A stretch of 18,662 nucleotides of DNA from Synergistaceae bacterium (GTDB lineage: Bacteria > Synergistota > Synergistia > Synergistales > Aminobacteriaceae), in assembly GCA_031289165.1 (NCBI GenBank), contig JAITPZ010000201.1, forward strand, positions 1 through 18,662, in the 5' to 3' direction. Under the pieces are notes generated by a model, which was not told where the DNA came from, ran no database searches, and saw only the letters and a program-made list of their open reading frames with translations. Each line of letters begins with the position of its first letter. Positions within the stretch are counted from its first letter, which is position 1. The position numbers were made by a program, and so were the translations under genes. Positions 1-8,137 of the stretch are shown here, piece by piece.

Positions 1-76
1 CTTCGGGCTTCGGGCTTCGGGCTTCGGGCTTCGGGCTTCGGGCTTCGGGCTTCGGGCTTCGGGCTTCGGGCTTCGG
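1..76. repeat. Tandem heptamer array (CTTCGGG, about 10.9 copies)
   Basis: Ten perfect copies of CTTCGGG occupy 1-70 and a partial copy (CTTCGG) ends at 76. The array continues to the window edge, so its full length is unknown. Seven is not a multiple of three, so every frame is open and would read as a seven-residue repeat, but nothing shows that it is translated. Each unit contains CTTCGG, the core of a C(UUCG)G tetraloop. The flanking bases do not extend that pairing, so I do not infer a stable hairpin. The identical copies suggest slippage-driven expansion. Confidence 0.97.
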
Positions 77-83
77 CTTTTAT

Positions 84-116
84 AAAAAAAACGCCGCGCC
101 ATGCGGCAATTTTTTT
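84..116. terminator. Bidirectional Rho-independent terminator
   Basis: Eight A residues (84-91) precede the stem GCCGC (93-97), a five-base loop (98-102), the stem GCGGC (103-107), and then seven T residues (110-116). The A-tract and T-tract make it able to act on both strands. No convergent gene is seen inside the window, so it probably ends a transcript coming from left of the window through the heptamer array. Confidence 0.75.
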
Positions 117-377
117 CAATTCCCTGAACGAATTAAAACAGAACCTGCGCTCCGCTGTACCGCCGTGAAAGACGGCGGCTGAATGGTCGTGCCCTCATCC
201 GCGCGCTGGCGTGGAGCATGGGTTGCGCGGCCGTTCGATTCATTGCGTTCTCAAAATACCAGACCATACAATTTACCTGACAGACAGGGAGGGATGTCCG
301 ATTCAGAGAAATCTTCAGCATTGCCGAATTGTTGTTGTTCCGTTGTGATTGGGGATATTCGGTTGAGGTTTATTTAT
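117..377. other. Gene-free upstream region with one perfect hairpin
   Basis: No coding region here can be supported. The only clear structure is a perfect 7-bp hairpin, CCGCCGT (160-166), loop GAAAG, ACGGCGG (172-178). It has no T-run behind it, so it is not an intrinsic terminator. I see no convincing -35/-10 pair for the gene starting at 391. The region presumably holds that gene's promoter and 5' untranslated leader. Confidence 0.5.
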
Positions 378-386
378 GGAGGTGAT
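378..386 (+). promoter_or_regulatory. Ribosome binding site that fixes a TTG start
   Basis: GGAGGTGAT is a near-perfect anti-16S match lying 4 bases before TTG at 391. The only in-frame ATG (376) overlaps this site, so it cannot use it. The same GGAGGTG-then-TTG arrangement recurs at 16840-16857. Confidence 0.75.
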
Positions 387-390
387 TTTT

Positions 391-1320
391 TTGAAGCGTA
401 AGTTGTATACAGGGATCATTGTGTTGTTGTTGATTGCCGCCCTTGTGGCCCTGGCAATCGCCGCCAAATCCGCCATAGATGCGGGCACTCAGAGTACCAG
501 CGCGGCTGCCTCCGCGCTGGGGGGCCTTCAGGGAGCTGGCGCGGTAGATGAAGTCGTGCACGAAAACAAGGCCAAAAAAGCCGGAAAGACTAAAGAAGCC
601 GCAGAACTCGAGAGCATCGCCGGCAAAAGGGCGAAGATATTCCAGGTTATAACTGCCGCCACAAACAAGCAGGGCGAATATTACTCCGCTCTTGAGAGAG
701 ATCTTGACGCCTCTGCCCTGCGCAGTGACCTTGAAGCTCGTATACCCAAGGCTCGCGAGTCCCTTGCCGAGCTCAAGCCGCTCACTGACCGTGAAATTGT
801 GCTGATTAAGAGCATAGATGGGGACGAAGGCGCTATCTCGAGGGTGAGCAGTTTCTATAAAGCTATGGAGACCGCGGTGAATAACCTGCAGATCGACAAA
901 CTCTCGAAAGAGCAGATGGACGCCATAGACCGCGATATTCAGGCCCCAAGCCAGGAATCCCTTCGCGAGGCTCGTGCCGTAGCGGCTACGCTGAAACCGA
1001 ACGAGCTCGATGCCGAGCAGAAAAAGACCCTCAATGAGCAGGTCGTTACCAGCGGCAAACAGAACATCGCCAACCTGAACGCAATCCTCAAAGAGCTCCC
1101 GAAGATCATACAGGAACTGACGCAGAGCGTTCAATCCACCGCCGGCGCCTCAAAGAACCCGATTGGCCTGATTAAAAAAGCTGCCAGCGGAGGGGGAGGG
1201 CTTCCCACGGAAATAACCGCAGTCAAAGATCGACTGGAAGCCCTCAGCAAAAGCATCAATGGACTGCTTGGAGAATACAGTCCGTTTGTCGATACCGTCG
1301 CCAAAGGCATCGGGAAATAA
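391..1320 (+). CDS. Membrane-anchored or exported helical protein, unknown function
   Basis: I do not recognise this 309-residue protein. Starting at TTG 391 it has a positive N-terminus (MKRKLY), then a hydrophobic stretch at about residues 8-25 rich in Leu, Val, Ile and Ala. That stretch is either an uncleaved anchor or a signal peptide cut near an Ala-x-Ala. The remainder is charged and Ala/Glu/Lys/Leu-rich, which suggests long helices or coiled coil (about 55-250). A Gly-rich spot (267-270) and a final amphipathic helix (271-300) follow. No catalytic motif is visible. It is the first gene of a three-gene unit: the DUF4384 gene begins 39 bases downstream. Its position beside DUF4384 and TPR-CHAT genes suggests a structural or envelope-tethering part of the same system. 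That is inference only. Confidence 0.75.
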   Translation: MKRKLYTGIIVLLLIAALVALAIAAKSAIDAGTQSTSAAASALGGLQGAGAVDEVVHENKAKKAGKTKEAAELESIAGKRAKIFQVITAATNKQGEYYSALERDLDASALRSDLEARIPKARESLAELKPLTDREIVLIKSIDGDEGAISRVSSFYKAMETAVNNLQIDKLSKEQMDAIDRDIQAPSQESLREARAVAATLKPNELDAEQKKTLNEQVVTSGKQNIANLNAILKELPKIIQELTQSVQSTAGASKNPIGLIKKAASGGGGLPTEITAVKDRLEALSKSINGLLGEYSPFVDTVAKGIGK

Positions 1321-1359
1321 CGTTCAGACTCTGACAGCTCGAAAGGAGGTTCACTTATC

Positions 1360-2370
1360 ATGAAGAAAATTTTCGTAACGCTTTTGCTGGTGTTGTTTTG
1401 CTCTGCAATTGGGACTTCGGCCCGGGGCGAGATCAGGCTGGGGACCACGACGGCCACGCGCGACATCGTCCTGATGGACGAAGAAGAGGATGCGCCGAGT
1501 CAGCCTGTTGGGAACACTCCGGATGGACTCGGCGTCGAAGAGATGCACAGGAACGATTTTACGATGTCCCTGAAGTCCGACAGGGCCGATGGAATTTACA
1601 AAATAGGCGACAGGATGACGTTCACCTTCAAGAGCGAAACTGACGCCTACGTGACCGTTCTGGATTTTACGCCCGGCGGGCAGATCCTTGTGCTCTACCC
1701 CAACAAATGGGTCAAAGACAACTTCGTCAGGGCCGGCCAGGAGATAAGCATTCCGGCCCAGGGCGAGAAATTCTCCCTGAAGGCCGGCGGTCCTGTCGGG
1801 GTGGACGTTATCAAGGCCATCGCCACGAACAACGATGTTCAGGTTTTTGACAGCAAAAACAAGGATGTGGCCGGACCTTTCAGCGTAATTAAGGATCCGA
1901 AGGGCGCCACTCGCGACATTCTGCTCACCGAAGAGGATGAAGAGGGGGAAGCAGGGGCGGAGCTCAAGTGGAGCGTGGCCTCTCTGGCCATTATGACGAC
2001 GGACGGGAGCGACGCTCCGACCGGTTTCGCCGTGGCTTCACAGGGTGACGCAGTGGTCAAAGCCTGGGTCAACGGCACGAATTTCCTCGTGGGCGAGCGC
2101 GTGTTCGTGAAAATACTCTCCGGTAAGGGCGGCAAACTCGTCTCCCTCGTCAATGAGGCTCCCGGGAAGAACACGAACAATCTGTTGCCGGAGAACACGA
2201 GCTTTGCCCTCGCTCCCGGCGAGATACTGATCCTGCCGCGCAAGGATGACAAATGGAAACTTGTCGCTGCGGAGAACATCGGCATTGACACGATCAGGGC
2301 GACAGTAGAGCTGGAAGATGGGACCAAAGCGGAGCTGGCCTTCAGCATCAACGTCGAGAGCGACGAGTGA
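1360..2370 (+). CDS. Exported DUF4384 protein, tandemly duplicated
   Basis: The protein has 336 residues, with AAAGGAGGT at 1342-1350 placed 9 bases before the ATG. A signal peptide is visible: KK, then a hydrophobic core at residues 4-18, with likely cleavage after TSA (21). Residues about 65-157 match the DUF4384 pattern, including KIGDR (81-85), VLYPN (111-115), AGQEISIP (125-132) and GVDVIKAIA (147-155). Residues about 230-320 look like a degenerate second copy: LVGER (243-247), APGEILILP (285-293) and GIDTIRATV (308-316). Each half is preceded by ATRDI(V/L)L plus an acidic run (32-45 and 183-198). The protein is therefore an internal tandem duplication. As far as I know, DUF4384 domains often accompany caspase-like peptidases; here a CHAT gene lies two genes downstream. 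The biochemical role is unknown. Confidence 0.85.
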   Translation: MKKIFVTLLLVLFCSAIGTSARGEIRLGTTTATRDIVLMDEEEDAPSQPVGNTPDGLGVEEMHRNDFTMSLKSDRADGIYKIGDRMTFTFKSETDAYVTVLDFTPGGQILVLYPNKWVKDNFVRAGQEISIPAQGEKFSLKAGGPVGVDVIKAIATNNDVQVFDSKNKDVAGPFSVIKDPKGATRDILLTEEDEEGEAGAELKWSVASLAIMTTDGSDAPTGFAVASQGDAVVKAWVNGTNFLVGERVFVKILSGKGGKLVSLVNEAPGKNTNNLLPENTSFALAPGEILILPRKDDKWKLVAAENIGIDTIRATVELEDGTKAELAFSINVESDE

Positions 2371-2383
2371 TCGGATCCGCGCC

Positions 2384-3565
2384 ATGGCAAAAAAGACAAT
2401 GCGTCTGCCGTTTGCCGCTGCCTTTGTAGCGGTGCTGTTCGCCTTCTCGGCCGAGGCTGCTCCGAGCCTCTTCGAAAGAGCGAGAAACCTGTACGACATC
2501 AAAGAATACAGGCTCGCCCTCACCCTCTTCGAGAAGGTTCTGGATCAGGAGCCGGAAAATGGCGAAGCTCTGGATTTCGCAAGCTGGTGCTATCGTTACC
2601 TTGGCGACTGGGAATCGGCCAGGAATGGCTTCGAGCGGGCCGGGAAGCTGTTGCCTGACGATCAGAGCAGGTGGATAAAGGTCGGGTTGGGCGAAACCTG
2701 GCTCGGGGCCGGCGGATATAAAGAGGCGGTGAGCGCTTTTACCCAGGCCATTGAACTCGCGCCCGACGATGACGAACTGGTCGTCCGCTCCCTGAAGGGC
2801 CTCATCATTGCCTGGGCGTCGATGGGCGACTCGACCGCGACGGATGACCTGCTGAAGCGCCTGAGCGACAAGGACAAAGCCGCAGCAGACGATATCCAGG
2901 CGTCGGCGCGATCCCTTCTGGAAAAGGCGACAAAAACCGCGGAGGCGGGAAAAACACAGGAAACCACGATGTCCGACGCGGGCGAACGTCAGGAAAAAGT
3001 GACGGAGCAGGCCAGGAGCGAAGTCCAGGGGAAAGAGGACGGCGGCGGATACGAGGTGCTGGGGTTCAGGCTCGGAGATCCGATACGGTCCGTCCTTGAC
3101 AGCCTGAAGCAGCAAGACCTGGCATATCGCACCTTCGAGGAGGCCACGAGATACGGCGTACGCTTCCACATCGTGGCCCTGCCCGCCCTGCTGCCTGAGA
3201 TACTCCACGCCAACGCGGACGGGCAGGCCTGCTTTCTGGAGGAATTCCAGGGCAAACTGCTGGCGGTGAACGTATTCACACTCTGGAAGGAGCGCAGGGG
3301 CAATCTCGCTCTCAGGGACGAAATTTTCAGCGCGAGCTCGCTCATTTTGGCCGAAAGGTTCGGGGAGATCGCGTACTCCGAGGATTCCGGCCTTCACGGC
3401 GAGGCGCTGTGGGTTCCCGGTGCTCAGAATTTCATCGCGCTGGAGGTCAACGCCACTATCGGCGCCTCCGAAGGCGGCAACGTCACGAAGGTCGTGAGCT
3501 ACTACGACCTTCCTGGGTTTTTGGTTTTTCGAGATCACGTAAAAGAGGTCAACAAACGACGTTGA
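2384..3565 (+). CDS. Exported TPR protein with a C-terminal unknown domain (paralog 1)
   Basis: The protein has 393 residues. I chose ATG 2384 because it is followed directly by a signal peptide (KK, hydrophobic core 8-22, cleavage after AEA at 25). An in-frame ATG at 2318 would lie inside the previous gene and put 22 unrelated residues first. The site has only a weak GGA upstream. The start lies 13 bases after the DUF4384 stop, so translational coupling is likely. Residues about 28-185 form TPR-type helical pairs, such as LFERARNLYDIKEYRLAL (29-46) and GYKEAVSAFTQAIELAPDD (111-129). A charged linker (about 185-220) leads to a C-terminal domain (223-385) opening with YEVLGFRLGDPIRSVLDSL. The whole layout matches the gene at 8138, including the conserved SWCYRYLG / AWCLRYLG segment. 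Its likely role is protein-protein scaffolding in the envelope; no enzyme motif is seen. Confidence 0.82.
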   Translation: MAKKTMRLPFAAAFVAVLFAFSAEAAPSLFERARNLYDIKEYRLALTLFEKVLDQEPENGEALDFASWCYRYLGDWESARNGFERAGKLLPDDQSRWIKVGLGETWLGAGGYKEAVSAFTQAIELAPDDDELVVRSLKGLIIAWASMGDSTATDDLLKRLSDKDKAAADDIQASARSLLEKATKTAEAGKTQETTMSDAGERQEKVTEQARSEVQGKEDGGGYEVLGFRLGDPIRSVLDSLKQQDLAYRTFEEATRYGVRFHIVALPALLPEILHANADGQACFLEEFQGKLLAVNVFTLWKERRGNLALRDEIFSASSLILAERFGEIAYSEDSGLHGEALWVPGAQNFIALEVNATIGASEGGNVTKVVSYYDLPGFLVFRDHVKEVNKRR

Positions 3566-3571
3566 CGCCGT

Positions 3572-3612
3572 AAGGGCTCAAAGGCCTCAGGGTCTTTGGG
3601 CCCTTCTGTTTT
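3572..3612 (+). terminator. Hairpin terminator between the two TPR/CHAT units
   Basis: The stem AAGGGCTCAAAG (3572-3583) pairs with CTTTGGGCCCTT (3594-3605) through one G-T wobble, around a 10-base loop. CTGTTTT follows. The stem is strong but the U-run is short and interrupted, so termination may be partial. It lies 7 bases after the stop of the first TPR gene and about 40 bases before the TPR-CHAT start. Confidence 0.7.
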
Positions 3613-3648
3613 GATGTTCATACACCTTATGGAGAGAATAAGAAAACC

Positions 3649-6600
3649 ATGGTGAAAAAATATATTTCCTTATTGTGTATCGCGACAATTTCTTTGATTT
3701 TCGTTTTTTCGAGCGGTTCTTATGCGGCGGAGTCCGGGGACGCGGCATTTAAAAGAGCGCTGGCCTCGTATCAGGCGGGAAAGATGGAGAGCGCCGCTGA
3801 GGCGTTCGACGCCGCCGGAGCGGCGTACGCGAAGGAGAAAAACAGGCTTAAAAGTGCTCAATCCTACTACAACATGGGGCTGTGCCTTGTCTCAACGAGC
3901 CGAAACGAGGCGGCGCGGCAGTCTTTCGAGAAGGCAGCCGAACAATACGGGGCCGCCAAAAACGCCTCGGGTGAGTGCCAGTCGCTCTTCCAGGCGGCTC
4001 AGCTCTATATGGACGAGATGGTTTGGAGCAAGGCGCAGGAATATTACGAGCGGGGCCTGAAACTTGTCGGCAGGGATGCCACTCTCAAAGGCGTCGCGCA
4101 GGAGGGTCTTGGGCGCATCAAAATGGAAACGGGGTTTGTCGACGAGGCAGAAAAACACTTCAAAGACGCCGAGGCCTCGTTCAAAAACTCTCCGCCCGAC
4201 AGACAAAGGGTGCGCCTTCAACAGGCGCACATCACAGGCCGTGTCCGCGGCGACGAGGCAGGGGCCCTTCGCGTCTACGACAGCGTAATCGCCGACGCCG
4301 CCAAACTGGCGCAAACTGCCAAAGCCGGCGATGACGAGAATATCGCGCTCTATCTGGCCATGGCGGACAGGGGGCAGTTTCTGCTCTCGACAGGAGCGTT
4401 TGGCCAGGCCAAAGAGGCCATCGGCAAGGCCGTCAGGAAGGGCGAGGACATCGTGTCGAGGCGGCAGGACAGGGCCGGCGCGGTGGCCATCGACAATCTG
4501 AAAAAAGACTACGCCCAGACTCTGATGTACCTCGGCGAATTTGGCGATGCCGAGCGGGAACTGCAGCAGCTGCTTACCATCGCCGCGTCCGACAGGGACA
4601 TGGCGCTCAACATGGCGGTAAACGACGTTTATGGTACTTTGGAAAGTATGAGGGGGCAATATGAAGTCGCGTTGGAGCACTTCGGAAAATTCCGCTCGCT
4701 GGCCATCGACGCCGGCAACCCCACCGCCATCGCCCAGTCTCTCCTGAAGTTTGGCGAGCTGTACGAGAAGCTTGGAATGTGGAACGAGGCGACCGCGCAC
4801 TATCAGGAGGCCCTCTCGAAGGCCCTCGAGGCCCAGAAGATGGACGCAGTGATGATCGCGATGCTGAACATATATCACTGCGACATGAGAAACGAACTTG
4901 GCATGGTCGGCAGGGTGGACTACAGAACCGTTCAGGGTCTGCCGTGGCGGGCAGCCCTGACGGCGCGCCAGGTCAGCAAAAAAAAGGATCCGCGGGCAAA
5001 GGACAAACTCAGCGACGAGGGATTTGCGAGAGCGTGGGAGACCGTGGACTCCCTGCGGGCCGAGACGCCCATTCCAAGCCTCGAGGGTTTCCGAATGATA
5101 CGCGAAGTCGCTCTGCGCAGCGCACCGGAAGTTCGCAACTACTATCAGGAGGTCGCCTCCAGCCTCCTGATCGGCGACGCGGTACTGCGTCGAGGCGAAA
5201 AACGCGTCGAGCTTGCGGGAAAGGCGTCTTTGGCGCTCCGCGAGCTGTCCGCCAGGAAGGACGAGGCGGCGAACGAGGCCTGCGTAAAAATGGCCTTCGA
5301 CACCATGGCGAGGCTTTTACGCTCGCTCGCCGGCAGGGACACGCTGTCCATCCCGGAATCCGCTTTATCAATCCAAATGAGCGGCATCCTGTTGGACGCG
5401 CCGGAAACTGAAAACGACGAGCAGTCCTCACAACCTGCCGGGAGCGGCATCGAAGCGGACATGCAGATCCTTTCCGGCATGATCAGGCTTCTTTCTCCCA
5501 ACGCGTCGGAAACGAAGGAACTTCAAAAGGCCTTACTCGGTGCGGAGCCCTTGCCATCCGGCCTGAAGACGCGGCTCAGGAAAACGCTTTTTTCGCTCAC
5601 GAAAAAAGATCTGTCCAGTAAGGAAGAGCTTGAAAAAACGCTGTTGCGCGTCCTGGAGAGCACCCATCCGTCCCTGAAGAAGGATGCGGGGTCTCTGGCG
5701 TCCAGGGAGGGCAAGCTGTACCGGTACGCTGAAAAGAAACTGGAGACTCAGATGAAGGAACTCGCCGACGAGGCGAGCGGGCTCGTCTCCAAAACCAGCG
5801 CTTACATGCTTGTCTCCATCAATGCCGGAGACGACATGCTTCGATACCTGAACGCGTGGTCCGGCATGAGGCGACGCGCCCTTGTCATGAAGGAGTTGGG
5901 AATTGCGGCAAACCCCGACAATGACTGGCCTGAATTCTTCTCGAAGTTCGGCGACTCCGTCGGTCAGGCGGCAAAAACTTTCGAGTCGACGTTCAGGCTG
6001 ACCCTGGAGGACCCCAAAGCGACGGCCGAGTGCGCCGACAGGCTGAGGGACCTCGCCGGAAGACTCGCTCTTGTTGACGTCAACGACGAGGCCGTCAACA
6101 TAGGCGCCATTCTCGCTTCCGGAGACAACATATCCTATGATGACCGGCTTTCCATGCTTGAGCTTCAGGGAAGGATACGCCTCGCGTTGTCGAAACCGGA
6201 CGCAGCCAGGGCTTCCGCCGGCGAATTGCTCTCCCTGCTGGGGCTCAGGGACGGCGAAGACGTTGCGGTAAAACCCGATATACAATGGCGCGCCTGCGCT
6301 CTTTTGGCCCTGGCTGCGGAGAAGTCCGGGGATTACGCCGAGGCGGCGCGGCTGTACGACAGGGCAATGGCGAAGCTCGATCTGGTGACCCCCGTCGCCG
6401 GTACGAACAGTCAAAGTATTTCCGATCGTACGGAAATGTACGGGGGCGCGATTCGCTGCGCCTTTGCCCTTTGGGAAAAAGACGGGGATGCTAAAAAGGC
6501 CGTACGGCTGTGGGAGCTCCTCGAGGGCCTGAAGAGTCGCCGCTGGAAGGAGCTTCTGGCGACGACGGGCGGCGAGTTCCTCAACGCGCTGCCGCCCGCC

Positions 6601-8127
6601 GACCGCGAGAAAGTGCGGGAGACGGAGATACGGCTCGTCGCTCTGGACGGCGCGTACCATCGCGCGAGCTTCTCCGGGCGGCGAGATGAAATGACGCGGA
6701 TCAACAACGAAATGAAACGACTGCGAGAGGAACGCGTTAAACTGACCAAAGGCAGGACGGTCGACCTGGACGAGATCCCGGGTATTGATGCCATTCAGGC
6801 CAGGCTGCCGGGCGACTGGGGCCTCGTCAATTACTACATCTCGCCGAAGCTGTCTTTCGCTATTTTTCTGCAGCGCTCCGGCGGAGCGACGATCATTCCG
6901 CTCGACCTGGATTATGACTCTCTTTTTGGACATTCCTACTGGATGCGCCTTGTTGACGGCGAGAAAGCCGAATACGATGAGACGTTGTTTCCGACACCAG
7001 GACGGCCAAAAGTCACCGCGTGCGGTCTGTTGCCGGAGGATCTCGCGGAGGCGCTTTTCCAGCCGATCGCCTCGGTTTGCGGGGATATCAGGAAGCTCCT
7101 CGTCATTCCTCACGATATTCTCTATGTATTGCCGCTCGAAGCCCTTCAAAAAAAGGGCGACGATGGCAGGGTCGGCTATCTGATCGAGGACTGGACCTTC
7201 GCCGAGCTGCCGAGCGCCTGTCTGCTGACGCGGGAGAGAGAGGCGCGGCCTCCGGAAGATTCGTCGCTGCTTCTGGTGGCAAACCCGTCTTACGCGCCTC
7301 TGCTTCAAAAATGGACGGACTGGAAATCATCTCTCAGGCTCGCGTTGAATGAAGACCCCGATTTCAAAGCGATGCTGACGGAACTCCTGAAGGGAATCGA
7401 CCTGAACGCGGCCCTTTCCGGCGCCGACAGGGAACTGATCGAAAAAACCACGGAGGCCATGAAGCCCATTTGGGTCGACGAGGTTCTTGGCGGGACGAGG
7501 AAACAATCGGAGCTGGCCTACAACGTTAAAAACGACTTCGGCAGGTCCATGAGACCGCTGAATGGTTCTCAGAGCGAGGCCGACGTTCTGAAAAAGCTGT
7601 GGATCGCCAAATCGGGTTCAGCCCCGTCGGTATTGGTGGCCACTCACGCGTCCGAGAGTGATTTCTGGGAAAGTGACCCCGGAAAGTATCGCTACATCCA
7701 CATCGCGTGCCACGGTTATGACCGCAGCAGTATTCCGGACCTTCAGCCCGGCCTCGCCCTCTCGCCGATACTCGACCCCAATAACGACTCCTTTCTTCAG
7801 ATGGGCGAGCTTGCCACGATCAGATGGAACACCGACCTGATCACCCTTTCGGCATGTGAAACCGGCCTTGGCGACCTCTACGTCGGTGACGGGATGTTCG
7901 GCCTCTCGACGGTGCTGCTGGCCGGCGGCACGAAGGGAGCCATCCTGACGCGATGGAGGGCCGTCGATGAGAGTGCCGCTCAGTTCATGCCGGAATTCTA
8001 CACCGGAATACTGGACGGACGCGCTCCTGTGGACGCGCTCAGAGACGCGCAGCTGGCGCTTTTGAAAGGTTCCTTCAACGCTCCTCGCCACTGGGCGATT
8101 TTCAAGTATGTCGGCGTACCCTGGTAG
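3649..8127 (+). CDS. Exported TPR-CHAT protein (caspase-like peptidase)
   Basis: The protein has 1492 residues. ATG 3649 follows GGAGAGAA (3631-3638) and opens a signal peptide (VKKY, hydrophobic core 6-22, cleavage near SYA-A at 26). No lipobox is visible. Residues about 30-425 are successive TPR helical hairpins. Residues about 440-870 are helical without a motif I recognise. Another TPR-like pair lies near 885-920 (KSGDYAEAARLYDRAMAKL). The CHAT domain covers roughly 1050-1492. Its catalytic dyad is visible as HIACHG, with the active His at 1355, and LSACETG, with the nucleophilic Cys at 1403. These are 48 residues apart, as is usual for CHAT, and are followed by the family motifs GGT and HWAIFKYVG. 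CHAT proteins are cysteine peptidases related to caspases and separases. Unlike the cytoplasmic TPR-CHAT of type III-E CRISPR systems, this one should be exported. The substrate is unknown; the neighbouring DUF4384 and TPR proteins are candidate partners. Confidence 0.92.
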   Translation: MVKKYISLLCIATISLIFVFSSGSYAAESGDAAFKRALASYQAGKMESAAEAFDAAGAAYAKEKNRLKSAQSYYNMGLCLVSTSRNEAARQSFEKAAEQYGAAKNASGECQSLFQAAQLYMDEMVWSKAQEYYERGLKLVGRDATLKGVAQEGLGRIKMETGFVDEAEKHFKDAEASFKNSPPDRQRVRLQQAHITGRVRGDEAGALRVYDSVIADAAKLAQTAKAGDDENIALYLAMADRGQFLLSTGAFGQAKEAIGKAVRKGEDIVSRRQDRAGAVAIDNLKKDYAQTLMYLGEFGDAERELQQLLTIAASDRDMALNMAVNDVYGTLESMRGQYEVALEHFGKFRSLAIDAGNPTAIAQSLLKFGELYEKLGMWNEATAHYQEALSKALEAQKMDAVMIAMLNIYHCDMRNELGMVGRVDYRTVQGLPWRAALTARQVSKKKDPRAKDKLSDEGFARAWETVDSLRAETPIPSLEGFRMIREVALRSAPEVRNYYQEVASSLLIGDAVLRRGEKRVELAGKASLALRELSARKDEAANEACVKMAFDTMARLLRSLAGRDTLSIPESALSIQMSGILLDAPETENDEQSSQPAGSGIEADMQILSGMIRLLSPNASETKELQKALLGAEPLPSGLKTRLRKTLFSLTKKDLSSKEELEKTLLRVLESTHPSLKKDAGSLASREGKLYRYAEKKLETQMKELADEASGLVSKTSAYMLVSINAGDDMLRYLNAWSGMRRRALVMKELGIAANPDNDWPEFFSKFGDSVGQAAKTFESTFRLTLEDPKATAECADRLRDLAGRLALVDVNDEAVNIGAILASGDNISYDDRLSMLELQGRIRLALSKPDAARASAGELLSLLGLRDGEDVAVKPDIQWRACALLALAAEKSGDYAEAARLYDRAMAKLDLVTPVAGTNSQSISDRTEMYGGAIRCAFALWEKDGDAKKAVRLWELLEGLKSRRWKELLATTGGEFLNALPPADREKVRETEIRLVALDGAYHRASFSGRRDEMTRINNEMKRLREERVKLTKGRTVDLDEIPGIDAIQARLPGDWGLVNYYISPKLSFAIFLQRSGGATIIPLDLDYDSLFGHSYWMRLVDGEKAEYDETLFPTPGRPKVTACGLLPEDLAEALFQPIASVCGDIRKLLVIPHDILYVLPLEALQKKGDDGRVGYLIEDWTFAELPSACLLTREREARPPEDSSLLLVANPSYAPLLQKWTDWKSSLRLALNEDPDFKAMLTELLKGIDLNAALSGADRELIEKTTEAMKPIWVDEVLGGTRKQSELAYNVKNDFGRSMRPLNGSQSEADVLKKLWIAKSGSAPSVLVATHASESDFWESDPGKYRYIHIACHGYDRSSIPDLQPGLALSPILDPNNDSFLQMGELATIRWNTDLITLSACETGLGDLYVGDGMFGLSTVLLAGGTKGAILTRWRAVDESAAQFMPEFYTGILDGRAPVDALRDAQLALLKGSFNAPRHWAIFKYVGVPW

Positions 8128-8137
8128 AGGAGCAAAC

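Noticed and set aside
133..321. Minus-strand open frame of 62 codons beside the left terminator
   Set aside because: No ribosome binding site at its start, an Arg-rich composition typical of an antisense or random frame, and no recognisable motif.
294..401. Short + strand frame starting at ATG 294 after GGGAGGG
   Set aside because: The purine run touches the ATG, leaving no usable spacing, and the frame overlaps the better-supported start at 391.
2318..2383. Upstream ATG extension of the first small TPR gene
   Set aside because: It lies within the DUF4384 gene and would bury the signal peptide behind 22 unrelated residues.
5533..7308. 591-codon minus-strand frame opposite the CHAT gene
   Set aside because: Antisense shadow of a gene with clear domain content; no family resemblance.
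3649..8127. Assignment of the TPR-CHAT gene to a type III-E CRISPR system
   Set aside because: No CRISPR array and no gRAMP/Cas gene in the window, and the protein carries a signal peptide.
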